Below, piece by piece: positions 43,493-51,354 of a DNA stretch of 64,000 bases; position 1 is the first letter of the stretch; each line of letters begins with the position of its first letter. The notes under the pieces were generated by a model. It saw only the letters and a program-made list of their open reading frames with translations, ran no database searches and was not told where the DNA came from. The position numbers were made by a program, and so were the translations under genes. This DNA is from Fimbriimonadaceae bacterium (GTDB lineage Bacteria > Armatimonadota > Fimbriimonadia > Fimbriimonadales > Fimbriimonadaceae), in NCBI GenBank assembly GCA_019454145.1, contig CP075366.1, positions 1,715,564-1,779,563 on the forward strand, read 5' to 3'.

Positions 43493-43519
43493 TCCCTACC
43501 TTTGAAGAAAAGGTAGGGA
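43493..43519. terminator. Terminator-like hairpin after M42 peptidase gene
   Basis: TCCCTACCTTT and AAAGGTAGGGA are exact 11-bp arms with a 5-nt loop, 15 nt after the stop. No U-run follows, so termination is uncertain. Confidence 0.55.
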
Positions 43520-43610
43520 CTCCTAATGAGGTAAGTTTCAATTGAGAAATTTTTTATGTTTTATTTTGTCGGTTGCAATTGTTGCCATTCGACGATAGAC
43601 TAGAACCGCA

Positions 43611-44147
43611 ATGATTTCAACACTGTCGCTCAGCCTCGTTCTTGGAATGACTTCCCAAGACCCTAGTAGCATGGATTTCTTTACCCCTCCTAAGGAGCTT
43701 GACCAAATCAAATGGATGATGGGCAAGTGGAAAGGTACCGGCATGGGCCTCAACCCTGGCGGCGAAGGTGAAATGAAAATCGCCGGTAGCGCCAACTGCG
43801 CTATGGAACTCGGTCGCTGGGTTGCCTGGACAGGTAGCTACACCATGGGGCCGATGGGAACCATGAATGGTCGCATGATGCTGACCTACAACCCAATGTC
43901 CAAGAAGTTTGAGGGTACTTGGTTCGATAACATGGCTTCTTACGCCATGCCCTGCACTGGCTACATCGAAGGTAAATACCTTGTGCTTTGGAGCGAAGAA
44001 ATGGACGATCCGATGATGCCTGGTCAAAAAACCAAGTTCAAGATCACTTACTCCAACGAAGGCAAAAATAAGATCGGTCTCTCAGTAAAGTTCCGCATGG
44101 ATGGTCAATACCTGAATGCGGTTTCCATGAACTACACAAAAAAATAA
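43611..44147 (+). CDS. DUF1579 family protein
   Basis: 178 residues. The repeated pattern WMMGKWKGTGMG, WTGSYTMGPMG and the strand YNPMSKKFEGTWFDN are typical of DUF1579, a lipocalin-like small-domain family of unknown ligand. A short signal-like N-terminus (MISTLSLSLVLGM). A weak promoter with TTGCAA, 17 bp, TAGACT lies 9 nt ahead of the ATG; no ribosome binding site. Confidence 0.75.
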   Translation: MISTLSLSLVLGMTSQDPSSMDFFTPPKELDQIKWMMGKWKGTGMGLNPGGEGEMKIAGSANCAMELGRWVAWTGSYTMGPMGTMNGRMMLTYNPMSKKFEGTWFDNMASYAMPCTGYIEGKYLVLWSEEMDDPMMPGQKTKFKITYSNEGKNKIGLSVKFRMDGQYLNAVSMNYTKK

Positions 44148-44160
44148 TCAACGAACGCCA

Positions 44161-44204
44161 GAATCCCGCTTTGCGTCAAAACCCTTGTGCGCCGAGCGGG
44201 ATTC
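44161..44204. other. Inverted repeat flanking the pseudopilin start
   Basis: GAATCCCGCT (44161-44170) and AGCGGGATTC (44195-44204) are perfect 10-bp arms with a 24-nt loop that contains the GTG start at 44187. The right arm encodes the residues before the prepilin cleavage site. It may serve as terminator of the DUF1579 gene. Confidence 0.5.
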
Positions 44205-44852
44205 ACTTTGATAGAACTCCTAGTTGTGATCGCGATCATCGCAATTCTTGCGGCAATCCTCTTTCCTGTTTTTGCTCGCGCTAAAGAAGCGGCTAAGAAA
44301 ACCACCTGCACGAGCAATCTAAAACAACTCGGTACGGCGTGGATGTTGTACTTGGGCGATTACGACGACCGAATGCCCGACCGACGCGATCTAAAACTTA
44401 CGTCAGAAGGTGGGTTCAAACCCTGGACAACCTGGCCCCCAAGTGACCCTCGATCCGGCTGGCTGTTAGAACCGCTGTCACCTTATAAGACAAAAGGAGT
44501 TCATAGTTGCCCGAGCACCGAAGCGATTTGGAAGAACGAGATTCGGGTGACCCAAAACGATACCAACTACTGGTTCTGGCGGTTCGACCAAATCACCGAT
44601 CCCGTTCCGCAAGATAACTTCTGGGGCAAGTCTCCGGAGCAGGCGGTTTCCGATCTGCAAGCGGCGACGAACCCGTTTATCGGAATCCCCGAAGGGGTTG
44701 CCGATACCGAACTCGCCGTTGATCCGTATTTCCCACGAACGAATCCGACTATTCCGGTTGGTTTGCGTGGGAAAGGGGTTCATTTCGGCGGTAGGAATCG
44801 TTTATTTTTAGATACTCACGTGAAGTATCTGCGCGATCCTCGGACGGATTGA
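44187..44852 (+). CDS. Type II secretion/type IV pilus G-like pseudopilin
   Basis: 221 residues starting at GTG 44187. The prepilin leader is cut after G5 ([17 protein letters not shown]), with E5 of the mature protein as normal. The hydrophobic N-helix is followed by the [21 protein letters not shown] core shared with the soluble domain in the protein at 12.8-14.2 kb. A conserved C-terminal motif reads [22 protein letters not shown], the H-x9-DG like end of this pseudopilin group. No secretion or pilus assembly genes are in the window. No ribosome binding site; the start lies in a hairpin loop. Confidence 0.9.
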   Translation: MRRAGFTLIELLVVIAIIAILAAILFPVFARAKEAAKKTTCTSNLKQLGTAWMLYLGDYDDRMPDRRDLKLTSEGGFKPWTTWPPSDPRSGWLLEPLSPYKTKGVHSCPSTEAIWKNEIRVTQNDTNYWFWRFDQITDPVPQDNFWGKSPEQAVSDLQAATNPFIGIPEGVADTELAVDPYFPRTNPTIPVGLRGKGVHFGGRNRLFLDTHVKYLRDPRTD

Positions 44853-45408
44853 GGCGCGATTCACGGTGAATTTCCTGTTTCCCTCACCAAGCTTGGGGAG
44901 GGTGGTCGGCACGACCGGGTGGGGTTGACAAAATAAAGGCAGTTGAGTTCCTCCACGGGTTAAAACCCGTGCCACCCGGAATCAAAGTTCTCTAACGCAA
45001 TTGGAAGAGGTTATTCCGAATATTTCCCTCCTCAAGATTGGGGAGGGCAGGGCGGGGTTGATTGACAACGTTTGCTAAAAACAACCCACCTCTTAATCTC
45101 CTCCCAAACTTGGTAGGAAAAAACCGGATCTTCCTCCTCAATTCTGGGGAGGAATTAAAGGAGGGGTTATTCCGAAGATTTCCCTCCCCAAGCCTGGGGA
45201 GGGTGAGGGTGGGGTTGACTGAGAAGGTTTGCAAAAAACAACCCACATCTTATTCTCCTCCCAAACTTGGTAGGAAAAAACTGGATCTTCCTCCCCAATT
45301 CTGGGGAAGAATCAAAGGAGGGGTTAATCCTCACTTCCCTCACTAAGGCTAGGGAGAGCTGGGTTGAATCGTATAAAAAAGCCTGTTAACTTCCGCTAAA
45401 CTATCACT
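44853..45408. repeat. Gene-free spacer with tandem palindrome-rich repeats
   Basis: 556 bp with no plausible gene. A 22-bp palindrome of type CCCTCCCCAAG-CTTGGGGAGGG recurs in variant forms at 44881-44902, 45026-45047 and 45182-45203, and a degenerate version begins at 45338. Each is followed by a G-rich tract ending GGGGTTGA. Two near-identical tandem units of about 156 bp run 45011-45166 and 45167-45323. They also contain a second conserved half (CTCCTCCCAAACTTGG, then TTCTGGGGA, ending AAAGGAGGGG). The separate palindrome CACGGGTT-AA-AACCCGTG is at 44954-44971. A REP/MITE-like element is likely; no transposase is present. Confidence 0.75.
45397..45402 (+). promoter_or_regulatory. Candidate leaderless -10 box (TAAACT) of DUF1801 gene
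   Basis: TAAACT is followed by six bases (ATCACT) and the ATG at 45409. No ribosome binding site and no clear -35. The same hexamer and spacing precede the gene at 52678. Confidence 0.35.
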
Positions 45409-45816
45409 ATGAAATCGACCGTCGCATTCGCTACTCACGAGGAATACATGGCTTCCCTGCCGCCCGAAAAGCAGGCAGAACTCCAGCCGCTTTACGACCT
45501 CATCGTGAAAATTTTGCCCAAATACGAACGCGCGATGTTTGGCAACTTTATGGGATTTGGGCGGTATCGGTATCAAGGCAAAACCTGCGCCGGCGAGTGG
45601 TTCCACGTTGGGCTGACATCCAACAAAACCGGCCTGAGCCTTTACGTGTGTTGCACCGCAAACGGCAAGTACCTGGCAGAAGAAGCGAAGGACAAGCTCG
45701 GCAAAGCCACGGTCGGTAAGAGTTGTATCCGCACCTCGAAGTTAGCAAATTTGAATCTGGTTGAGGTCGAGAAGTTGCTTCACCGAGTGAAAGAGATCGA
45801 AGGCGAGACGACTTAG
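45409..45816 (+). CDS. DUF1801 (YdhG-like) protein
   Basis: 135 residues. SLPPEKQAELQPLYDLI and the ILPKYERAMFGNFMGFGRYRY region, then HVGLTSNKTGLSLYVCC, match the DUF1801 fold, seen in YdhG-like and YdeI-like proteins of unknown action. The last part has LNLVEVEKLLHRVKEIEGE. Overlaps the next gene by one base (TAGTG). Confidence 0.78.
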   Translation: MKSTVAFATHEEYMASLPPEKQAELQPLYDLIVKILPKYERAMFGNFMGFGRYRYQGKTCAGEWFHVGLTSNKTGLSLYVCCTANGKYLAEEAKDKLGKATVGKSCIRTSKLANLNLVEVEKLLHRVKEIEGETT

Positions 45817-46670
45817 TGAAAGAGACTTACTGCCGAATTGATGGAGTAATTGCTCGCGGGGCAAACAAGGCGGTCATATTTCGTCGCGGCCCATCAAAAG
45901 TCACTCAGATGCTCTTGTGGGATTTTAGTTCTGATGTAGTGACCCCAGGGCAATGGCTTAAAGCAAAAGTACATACGTCGGATGTGCTTGTTTCCGATGA
46001 TGCGAAATTTGTTGCCTATATGGCGGCAGATTATCGTTACAAAGCAAAACGAAAGTTTGGGTTTTGGCCAGAGCATTTGCGTGGCAACCTTTATAGGTGG
46101 ATTGCTGTAAGCCACCCTCCTTACTTCACGGCCATAGGACTGTGGCAACCATTTTTCTCCATCGGTAAGTTGGAGGCTCCCACGCAAGGAAATAGTCATA
46201 CAGGAATCCAACTTCCACAAGTCGCAATTGAACTCGCAACCCAAATATTCAACCCTAAGTTTTCCTCTCAGTTGGAACGTGATGGTTGGACATCACAGAA
46301 TACGAGTGAACAATTGAAGAATTTTAACAATTGGCGTAACAGGTTAAACCCAGCGGAAACTCTCACTTATCGAAAAGACTTTGGATGTGGGCATTTACTT
46401 TATCAAATCACGCAAAACCGCAGAAAGATTACAATCACTAACTCCGTAACAATCTTTGACAAAGAGTCGGTTGAGATAATGACGATTCAGGCAGAGCCTA
46501 CTCATCCCCTATGGATTGACATTGATAACTTTGGACGTGTGGTTTATGCGAATAAAGGTTGCCTTTGGGCGTGGGCGAACTTCCCCGAAGGCGAGCCTCA
46601 GCTAATCGCTGATTTGAACCCTAACACTTTTGAGGAAGTTGCTCCACCAGACTGGGCAACAAAACCTTGA
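45816..46670 (+). CDS. Protein of unknown function
   Basis: 284 residues starting at GTG that shares its G with the upstream TAG stop, so it is coupled to the DUF1801 gene. No signal peptide and no membrane segment. Many aromatic residues and strand-rich spacing (RGNLYRWIAVSHPPYFTAIG, KGCLWAWANFPEG) suggest a repeated beta-fold. No known family was recognised; its codon use looks like its neighbours. Confidence 0.5.
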   Translation: MKETYCRIDGVIARGANKAVIFRRGPSKVTQMLLWDFSSDVVTPGQWLKAKVHTSDVLVSDDAKFVAYMAADYRYKAKRKFGFWPEHLRGNLYRWIAVSHPPYFTAIGLWQPFFSIGKLEAPTQGNSHTGIQLPQVAIELATQIFNPKFSSQLERDGWTSQNTSEQLKNFNNWRNRLNPAETLTYRKDFGCGHLLYQITQNRRKITITNSVTIFDKESVEIMTIQAEPTHPLWIDIDNFGRVVYANKGCLWAWANFPEGEPQLIADLNPNTFEEVAPPDWATKP

Positions 46671-46825
46671 ATCTTATAGATTCCCTCCCCAAGCTTGGGG
46701 AGGGCAGGGCGGGGTTGACCAAAAGGCATTCTATTTGGTAACAATCACTCTCTCAAGCTCCCTCCAAATTTACGGGTAGAAGCTAAACTAACGGATTTCA
46801 GGAAGGAATAAAGGTCGAACTTAAA
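46671..46825. repeat. Further copy of the palindrome-rich repeat
   Basis: The perfect core CCCTCCCCAAG-CTTGGGGAGGG (46683-46704) is followed by the same G-rich tract ending GGGGTTGA as in the 45-kb spacer. A degenerate second half with GAAGGAATAAAGG follows to 46811. It is a solitary copy in the same orientation as those at 44.9-45.4 kb. Confidence 0.68.
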
Positions 46826-47749
46826 CTACTGCAAAACCCGAAGCGTGTTCGCCGCTTCCGGAGCGACGTATCCCGCGCGTTCAAGACGCTCGGCCATCAC
46901 CTTTTCACTGAACGCAATCGCGTTGTACGAACTCCGAATAAACGGACCGCTGGCGACGAAGGCAAATCCCATTTCCTCGCCGATCACTTCGTACTCTTTG
47001 AACACGTCCGGGTGGATGTACTCGACAACCGGAAGATGCTTCATAGTCGGGCGCAGATATTGGCCAATCGTGATTGCGTCAACGCCGAGATTGCGTAAAT
47101 CTTGGAGGGTTTTGACCACTTCATCCTTGGTTTCACCTAGGCCGAGCATGATGCCTGACTTGGTGTAGATCGTCGGGTCGATTTCCTTGACCATTTCTAG
47201 CAACCGCATAGTGCGGGAATATTTTGCTTGTGGTCGAACGATGGTGTGCAATCGCTCCACCGTTTCGATATTGTGGTTGTAGATTTCTGGATGGGCTTCG
47301 CACACCGTGCGGATGCACTCTTCTTTGCCCTTGAAGTCGGGCGTGAGGACTTCCACGATCACGTGCGGAAGTTCTTTGTGCAGGGCGTTGATGGTTTTAG
47401 CGAATTGCCCTGCCCCTTCATCTTTCAGGTCGTCGCGGGCCACGCTGGTGACAACGACGTGTTTGAGGCCGAGGTCTTTGGTGGTTTTGGCTACGTTTAG
47501 CGGCTCAAACGGGTCGAGTTCTAACCCCTTGCCAACTTTGATCGCGCAGAACCCACAGCTTCTGGTGCAGGTGTCGCCCAGAATCATAAATGTGGCGGTT
47601 TTTTTGCTCCAACATTCGGGCAAGTTGGGGCATCGTGCGCTTTCGCACACTGTGTGCAGGTTCTTCCCCCGCATCATTTGTTCTACTTCTTTGATCGTGT
47701 CCGGTCGCGGAAGTCGGATCGTCAGCCACTCGGGCAGGCGCTGGGCCAT
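46826..47749 (-). CDS. lipA: Lipoyl synthase
   Basis: 307 residues. The auxiliary cluster is formed by C35, C40 and C46 (CESARCPNLPEC) and the radical-SAM cluster by C61, C65 and C68 (CTRSCGFC). The C-terminal RSSYNA Ser ligand is present. It inserts two sulfurs into octanoyl groups on E2 or GcvH. No lipB partner is adjacent. A -10-like TAGAAT lies 7 nt before the ATG, with no ribosome binding site. Confidence 0.97.
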   Translation of the reverse strand: MAQRLPEWLTIRLPRPDTIKEVEQMMRGKNLHTVCESARCPNLPECWSKKTATFMILGDTCTRSCGFCAIKVGKGLELDPFEPLNVAKTTKDLGLKHVVVTSVARDDLKDEGAGQFAKTINALHKELPHVIVEVLTPDFKGKEECIRTVCEAHPEIYNHNIETVERLHTIVRPQAKYSRTMRLLEMVKEIDPTIYTKSGIMLGLGETKDEVVKTLQDLRNLGVDAITIGQYLRPTMKHLPVVEYIHPDVFKEYEVIGEEMGFAFVASGPFIRSSYNAIAFSEKVMAERLERAGYVAPEAANTLRVLQ

Positions 47750-47794
47750 CGGTTCAATTCTATCCTACGCCACGGCAAGGACCCGCGCAGTGAC

Positions 47795-48766
47795 TTACTT
47801 CTGAGAATCCAGCCGACGCTGCAGATCCTCTGGATTAGTTTCTCCGACAAGGATGCCATTGGGATCAATGAGCAATGTGGTTGGATATGCTTCAATGCCA
47901 TATTTGTCATGGGTATTGCCAGTTTTATCAAAAATTAAGGGAAATGGAGGAATGACGCCGCTCCACTTATTCTTAATAATGCTGTTCAATGCACCTTCGA
48001 TTTGTTCGCGACTTTCGCCATCCGGGCTGTGGATTGCCAAGATTTCAAACTTATTGCGACGTGATGAGTTCTTCTTAACGAATTCAAACCATTCAGGAAA
48101 TGCGCTAATGCAGGGGGCACACCAGGTAGCCCAGTAATCAACTACAACCCATTTGCCGCGCAAGGATTTGAATTTGAAATCTTTTGGCTCTGTCGCAGTA
48201 ATTTCCGGAGCATTTTTGCCAATGAAGGTCTTCCACTTAGTAATCTGCATCTGGATTAAAGTGCTTGGAAACGTAACTGCAACTTTTGCGGTTCTACACT
48301 CTTTGTGCGATATATCAACACTAAGATCACCTTGAGGCAACACAAACAAGTTATCGCCCCAAGTAGTTGAACCATAACCTATGACTTTGCCCTTAGAAGA
48401 AAAAGTAGACGATGACATTACGTCACTAACCTTTTCCTTGGATGCAAGAGAGATGTTAACTTTTTGCAACGAGAGTAACTGAATTTTTAGAGTTCCCTGA
48501 CTTGGTATCTCCGCAAACCCCGATTTTGTGGATGTAGAAGCAACCACCATACCGTTGTAGCATTCTTCGCGAGGAATACGGAATTTACCGTCAGAGCCGG
48601 TCCTGATTCCTGGATTTGCATAACCAATTTGAACAGTTGGCGCTGATGTTGAGAGTTTGAAAGTGGTGCCAACTTCCACGTCTTTTGCCACGGAACCATC
48701 CTCATTTATGACAACTCCCTCAACGTAAGCAGTCTGTAAAAGGAGGAGAGAGCAGAGTACAAGCAT
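47795..48766 (-). CDS. TlpA-like thioredoxin-fold protein with carboxypeptidase-regulatory-like domain
   Basis: 323 residues with a short signal peptide (MLVLCSLLLLQTA). Residues ~15-100 form a CarboxypepD_reg-like beta-sandwich (GVVINEDGSVAKDVEVG, GSDGKFRIPREE). Residues ~180-320 form a thioredoxin fold with the redox motif WATWCAPC (YWATWCAPCISAFP) and the EAYPTTLLIDPNG strand with cis-Pro. It likely reduces or isomerises disulfides in the periplasm. The motif uses Cys, so it is not a selenoprotein despite the tRNA-Sec gene. Confidence 0.85.
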   Translation of the reverse strand: MLVLCSLLLLQTAYVEGVVINEDGSVAKDVEVGTTFKLSTSAPTVQIGYANPGIRTGSDGKFRIPREECYNGMVVASTSTKSGFAEIPSQGTLKIQLLSLQKVNISLASKEKVSDVMSSSTFSSKGKVIGYGSTTWGDNLFVLPQGDLSVDISHKECRTAKVAVTFPSTLIQMQITKWKTFIGKNAPEITATEPKDFKFKSLRGKWVVVDYWATWCAPCISAFPEWFEFVKKNSSRRNKFEILAIHSPDGESREQIEGALNSIIKNKWSGVIPPFPLIFDKTGNTHDKYGIEAYPTTLLIDPNGILVGETNPEDLQRRLDSQK

Positions 48767-48812
48767 ATCTTCCGTACGCTATCTTTAAGTTGGGCAGTTC
48801 CCGCCATTACCG

Positions 48813-48838
48813 AAAAATTCGGCCCTAAGGAAAGGGCC
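48813..48838 (-). terminator. Rho-independent terminator after the DUF4349 lipoprotein gene
   Basis: Minus strand: GGCCCT, 6-nt loop, AGGGCC, then GAATTTTT. It lies about 50 nt after the stop of the DUF4349 gene and just ahead of the TlpA-like gene. Confidence 0.75.
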
Positions 48839-48888
48839 TATGTGTTTCGTCAGCTTCACTAATATCTTGGTTTCAAACGTACAAATCA

Positions 48889-49755
48889 CTATATTTTTTT
48901 CCTCCGTTTCCACCCAAGGAACCCAGCACCGCCGATGACCAAGAACGCAGGCGAATAAACCGCAAGCCAAATCACCATGGTTGCCACGCCCTTAAAGAAT
49001 GCGCCTGCGCTCGCGGTTGCTTCGCCCCATGCCTGATTCGCCCACCCCTTATCTTCGGCTTTCGCCAATGTTGTCACGGCATCTTGAGTAAGCGTGAGTT
49101 CCAGTTTGGAAAGTGCCGTGAGTTCTCCCAACGCCTTTTGTTTTGCCGCAATTTGTTCAATTTGGGTGCGCACGTCAGAAAGCTTAGATTGCACCGAAGA
49201 AATTTGCTCTAACCCTTTCGCCTGCTTCATCAGGTCGAGGTAACGATCTTCCTCTAACCGGAGGGTTTTCAGACGGGCCGCGATGTCAATCAACTGTTCA
49301 GTCACATCTTCAGATGAAAGTTGCTTGTAAGTAATCTTGCCCCGGTCAGCCATTTCGTCAATGACATCGTCGAAGTGTCCGATCGGAATCCGCAGATTCA
49401 TCACCACTTGGGGGTTTGCTTCGCCGTAGTTTTGGCTAGCTGAAGAATCCACGTATCCACCCAATCCATTAATCCACTTGACGATATCCCGTTCGGCTTG
49501 CTCAACTTCCTTGACTCGGACCGTCATTTTGCCTTCGCGAATCACGGCTCGGTTCATTTTCCCCGGTTCAGCAGGTCGGTTATTACTGAGCTGATTATTT
49601 TTTGCTTGAAAACCTGCCATTGATTCGGCAGGAGAGCTTGAATCGGCAGTGGTTTTACTTGCGGTGTAATCTCCGTACTCTGCTTCTTGCGCGCTACACC
49701 CTGCAAATACCAGTACGAAACCTAATCCAATCATTGACCAACTGAGCAACTTCAT
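48889..49755 (-). CDS. DUF4349 lipoprotein with coiled coil
   Basis: 288 residues. The lipobox VFAGC gives Cys20 as lipid anchor. A low-complexity Ser/Ala linker leads to the DUF4349 domain (VREGKMTVRVKEV-like strand, GGYVDSSASQNYG, VMNLRIPIGHFDDVIDEM, SSEDVTEQLIDIAARLKTL). A coiled coil (about 170-215) and a C-terminal transmembrane helix with KRRKK end follow. So it is fixed at both ends in the membrane. The family has no known function. A GGAGA ribosome binding site precedes the ATG. Confidence 0.86.
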   Translation of the reverse strand: MKLLSWSMIGLGFVLVFAGCSAQEAEYGDYTASKTTADSSSPAESMAGFQAKNNQLSNNRPAEPGKMNRAVIREGKMTVRVKEVEQAERDIVKWINGLGGYVDSSASQNYGEANPQVVMNLRIPIGHFDDVIDEMADRGKITYKQLSSEDVTEQLIDIAARLKTLRLEEDRYLDLMKQAKGLEQISSVQSKLSDVRTQIEQIAAKQKALGELTALSKLELTLTQDAVTTLAKAEDKGWANQAWGEATASAGAFFKGVATMVIWLAVYSPAFLVIGGAGFLGWKRRKKI

Positions 49756-49873
49756 AATTTTTCTCCGGCGGGAGTTAAACCCTTCCTCCGCCTAACACAT
49801 GAGTGTCGCGATTGGTTCCAAACGTTCAAAGTCCGGCCCCGCCGAAGCTCTTACCCAGTAGAATCGCACCCAT

Positions 49874-50788
49874 ATGCTGTTGCATTTTGGCGAGGATCTG
49901 TTAGCCGCAGAATGGCCGGGTGCGGTGGTTTGCATCGGCACATTTGATGGCATTCACCTTGGTCATCAGGCGTTAATCCAGCGCACGGTGGAGGTAGCCC
50001 GCGCTCAGCATCTCGCCAGCGTGATTCTCACTTTTGACCGCCACCCAGCTGCGATTCTTGCGCCAGATCGGGTGCCTCACTCCATTAACACTCTTCGTCA
50101 AAACCTCGCTCAAATCGAAGCCCTTGGCCCTTCGGCTTGCGTCATTCTTGAATTCAATCAAGAGCTTGCCGACTGCCCAGCAGAGCAGTTCTTTCAAAAG
50201 ATTCTCATCAACCATCTCCACGCCAAATCAATGGTGGTCGGGCACGACTTTGCATTCGGACACAACCGGGTTGGCACGGGAGAATGGCTGAAACAACGCA
50301 TTAGTTGCGAAGTGATTGACGCGGTTTCGATTCATGGCTTAAGAGTAAGTAGTTCAGAAATCCGTAAGGCTATTATTTCTGCAGATTTTGATGCCGCGAA
50401 ACAGCTTTTGGGGCGACCGTTTCAGTTGCAGGGAGTCGTAGTTCAAGGTCAGCAACTGGGCCGAACTTTGGGATACCCAACGGCTAATCTAGCGCGGTTT
50501 TCTGACCAAATCGTTCCCCAAAACGGAATCTATGTAACCACCGCACATACAGAGTTTGGTAGCTTCACAGCGGCGACAAGTATTGGTGTCCGGCCAACTG
50601 TTGGCGGTGAATCTCGATCAATAGAAGCGTTCCTTTTGGATTACCCTGGCGAATCCCTCTACGGGCAAACCATCAACCTCGATTTTCATGCTCGGCTCCG
50701 AGATGAACTCAAGTTCGACTCCATGGAAGACCTCAAAGCGCAAATGGCACTTGATGTCGAACAGACCCGCCAAATGGTTACCATCTAA
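49874..50788 (+). CDS. ribF: Bifunctional riboflavin kinase/FAD synthetase RibF
   Basis: 304 residues. The FAD-synthetase domain starts with CIGTFDGIHLGHQALI (nucleotidyltransferase GxFDGxHxGH) and has VVGHDFAFGHNRVGTG. The flavokinase domain begins about residue 190 with LGRTLGYPTANL and includes NGIYVTT and GVRPTVGGESRSIEAFLL. Makes FMN, then FAD, from riboflavin. A -10-like TAGAAT lies 9 nt before the ATG. Confidence 0.96.
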   Translation: MLLHFGEDLLAAEWPGAVVCIGTFDGIHLGHQALIQRTVEVARAQHLASVILTFDRHPAAILAPDRVPHSINTLRQNLAQIEALGPSACVILEFNQELADCPAEQFFQKILINHLHAKSMVVGHDFAFGHNRVGTGEWLKQRISCEVIDAVSIHGLRVSSSEIRKAIISADFDAAKQLLGRPFQLQGVVVQGQQLGRTLGYPTANLARFSDQIVPQNGIYVTTAHTEFGSFTAATSIGVRPTVGGESRSIEAFLLDYPGESLYGQTINLDFHARLRDELKFDSMEDLKAQMALDVEQTRQMVTI

Positions 50789-50827
50789 ACGCTTTTAATT
50801 AATTCCACGTCTTGTAAGCAAACGGCT

Positions 50828-51286
50828 ATGAAAAAACTGCTCATCGCAGTGCCTGTACTGGCGCTCATTGGTTTATTGGTCAGTGGATATGTTTTCGCCC
50901 CAAGCGATAAGGAGTTAATCCAGAGAGCTCTGGATGAGTCCACAACTGCGGCAAGAGAAGGCAAGCCAAGCCCGGTTCTAGATCATCTAAGTAGATCTTT
51001 CACTTATGGTGGCGAGGCCACAAGTACTTACGATATTTCTAAGCTTATACACCAAGCCAAACCGATCATAGTAATTCATGATCCTAGCCCTCAGATTGAT
51101 GGTGAATCGGCTCGCGTTGTTTCCCCAGTTTCTGTTACAGTGAGCTTTATGGGGCAAGATATTGACAGCACTTTCCCCGAAGTGAATATTGAGCTTAAAA
51201 AAGAGAATGGGTTTAAGTGGCTATTTGTGCCAGAACCGAGGTGGAGAATTACCTCTGTGAGCGCCCAATCTTTGCCTTCAAACTAA
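50828..51286 (+). CDS. Small exported protein, probable SnoaL/NTF2-like fold
   Basis: 152 residues with an N-terminal hydrophobic segment (residues 3-25) acting as an anchor or signal. SDKELIQRALDESTTAAREG and the strand-rich remainder, closing GFKWLFVPEPRWRITSV, suggest an NTF2-like cone fold. No active-site pattern found. It lies 39 nt behind ribF. Function unknown. Confidence 0.6.
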   Translation: MKKLLIAVPVLALIGLLVSGYVFAPSDKELIQRALDESTTAAREGKPSPVLDHLSRSFTYGGEATSTYDISKLIHQAKPIIVIHDPSPQIDGESARVVSPVSVTVSFMGQDIDSTFPEVNIELKKENGFKWLFVPEPRWRITSVSAQSLPSN

Positions 51287-51354
51287 TTTGTTTCGCTCGT
51301 CAAATAGTGTAACGACGCTCGAAAGTTGTTCCGATAATAGCGAAAAAGGTACGT

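Noticed and set aside
44853-45408. CRISPR array in the repeat-rich spacer
   Set aside because: Repeat units are about 156 bp tandem copies with palindromic cores; there are no short regular repeats with unique spacers and no cas genes.
47228-47938. Plus-strand frames opposite lipA and the TlpA-like gene
   Set aside because: They are antisense to confidently assigned genes and have no family features.
47795-48766. TlpA-like protein as a selenoprotein candidate
   Set aside because: Its redox motif is WCAPC with cysteine codons and no in-frame TGA was seen.
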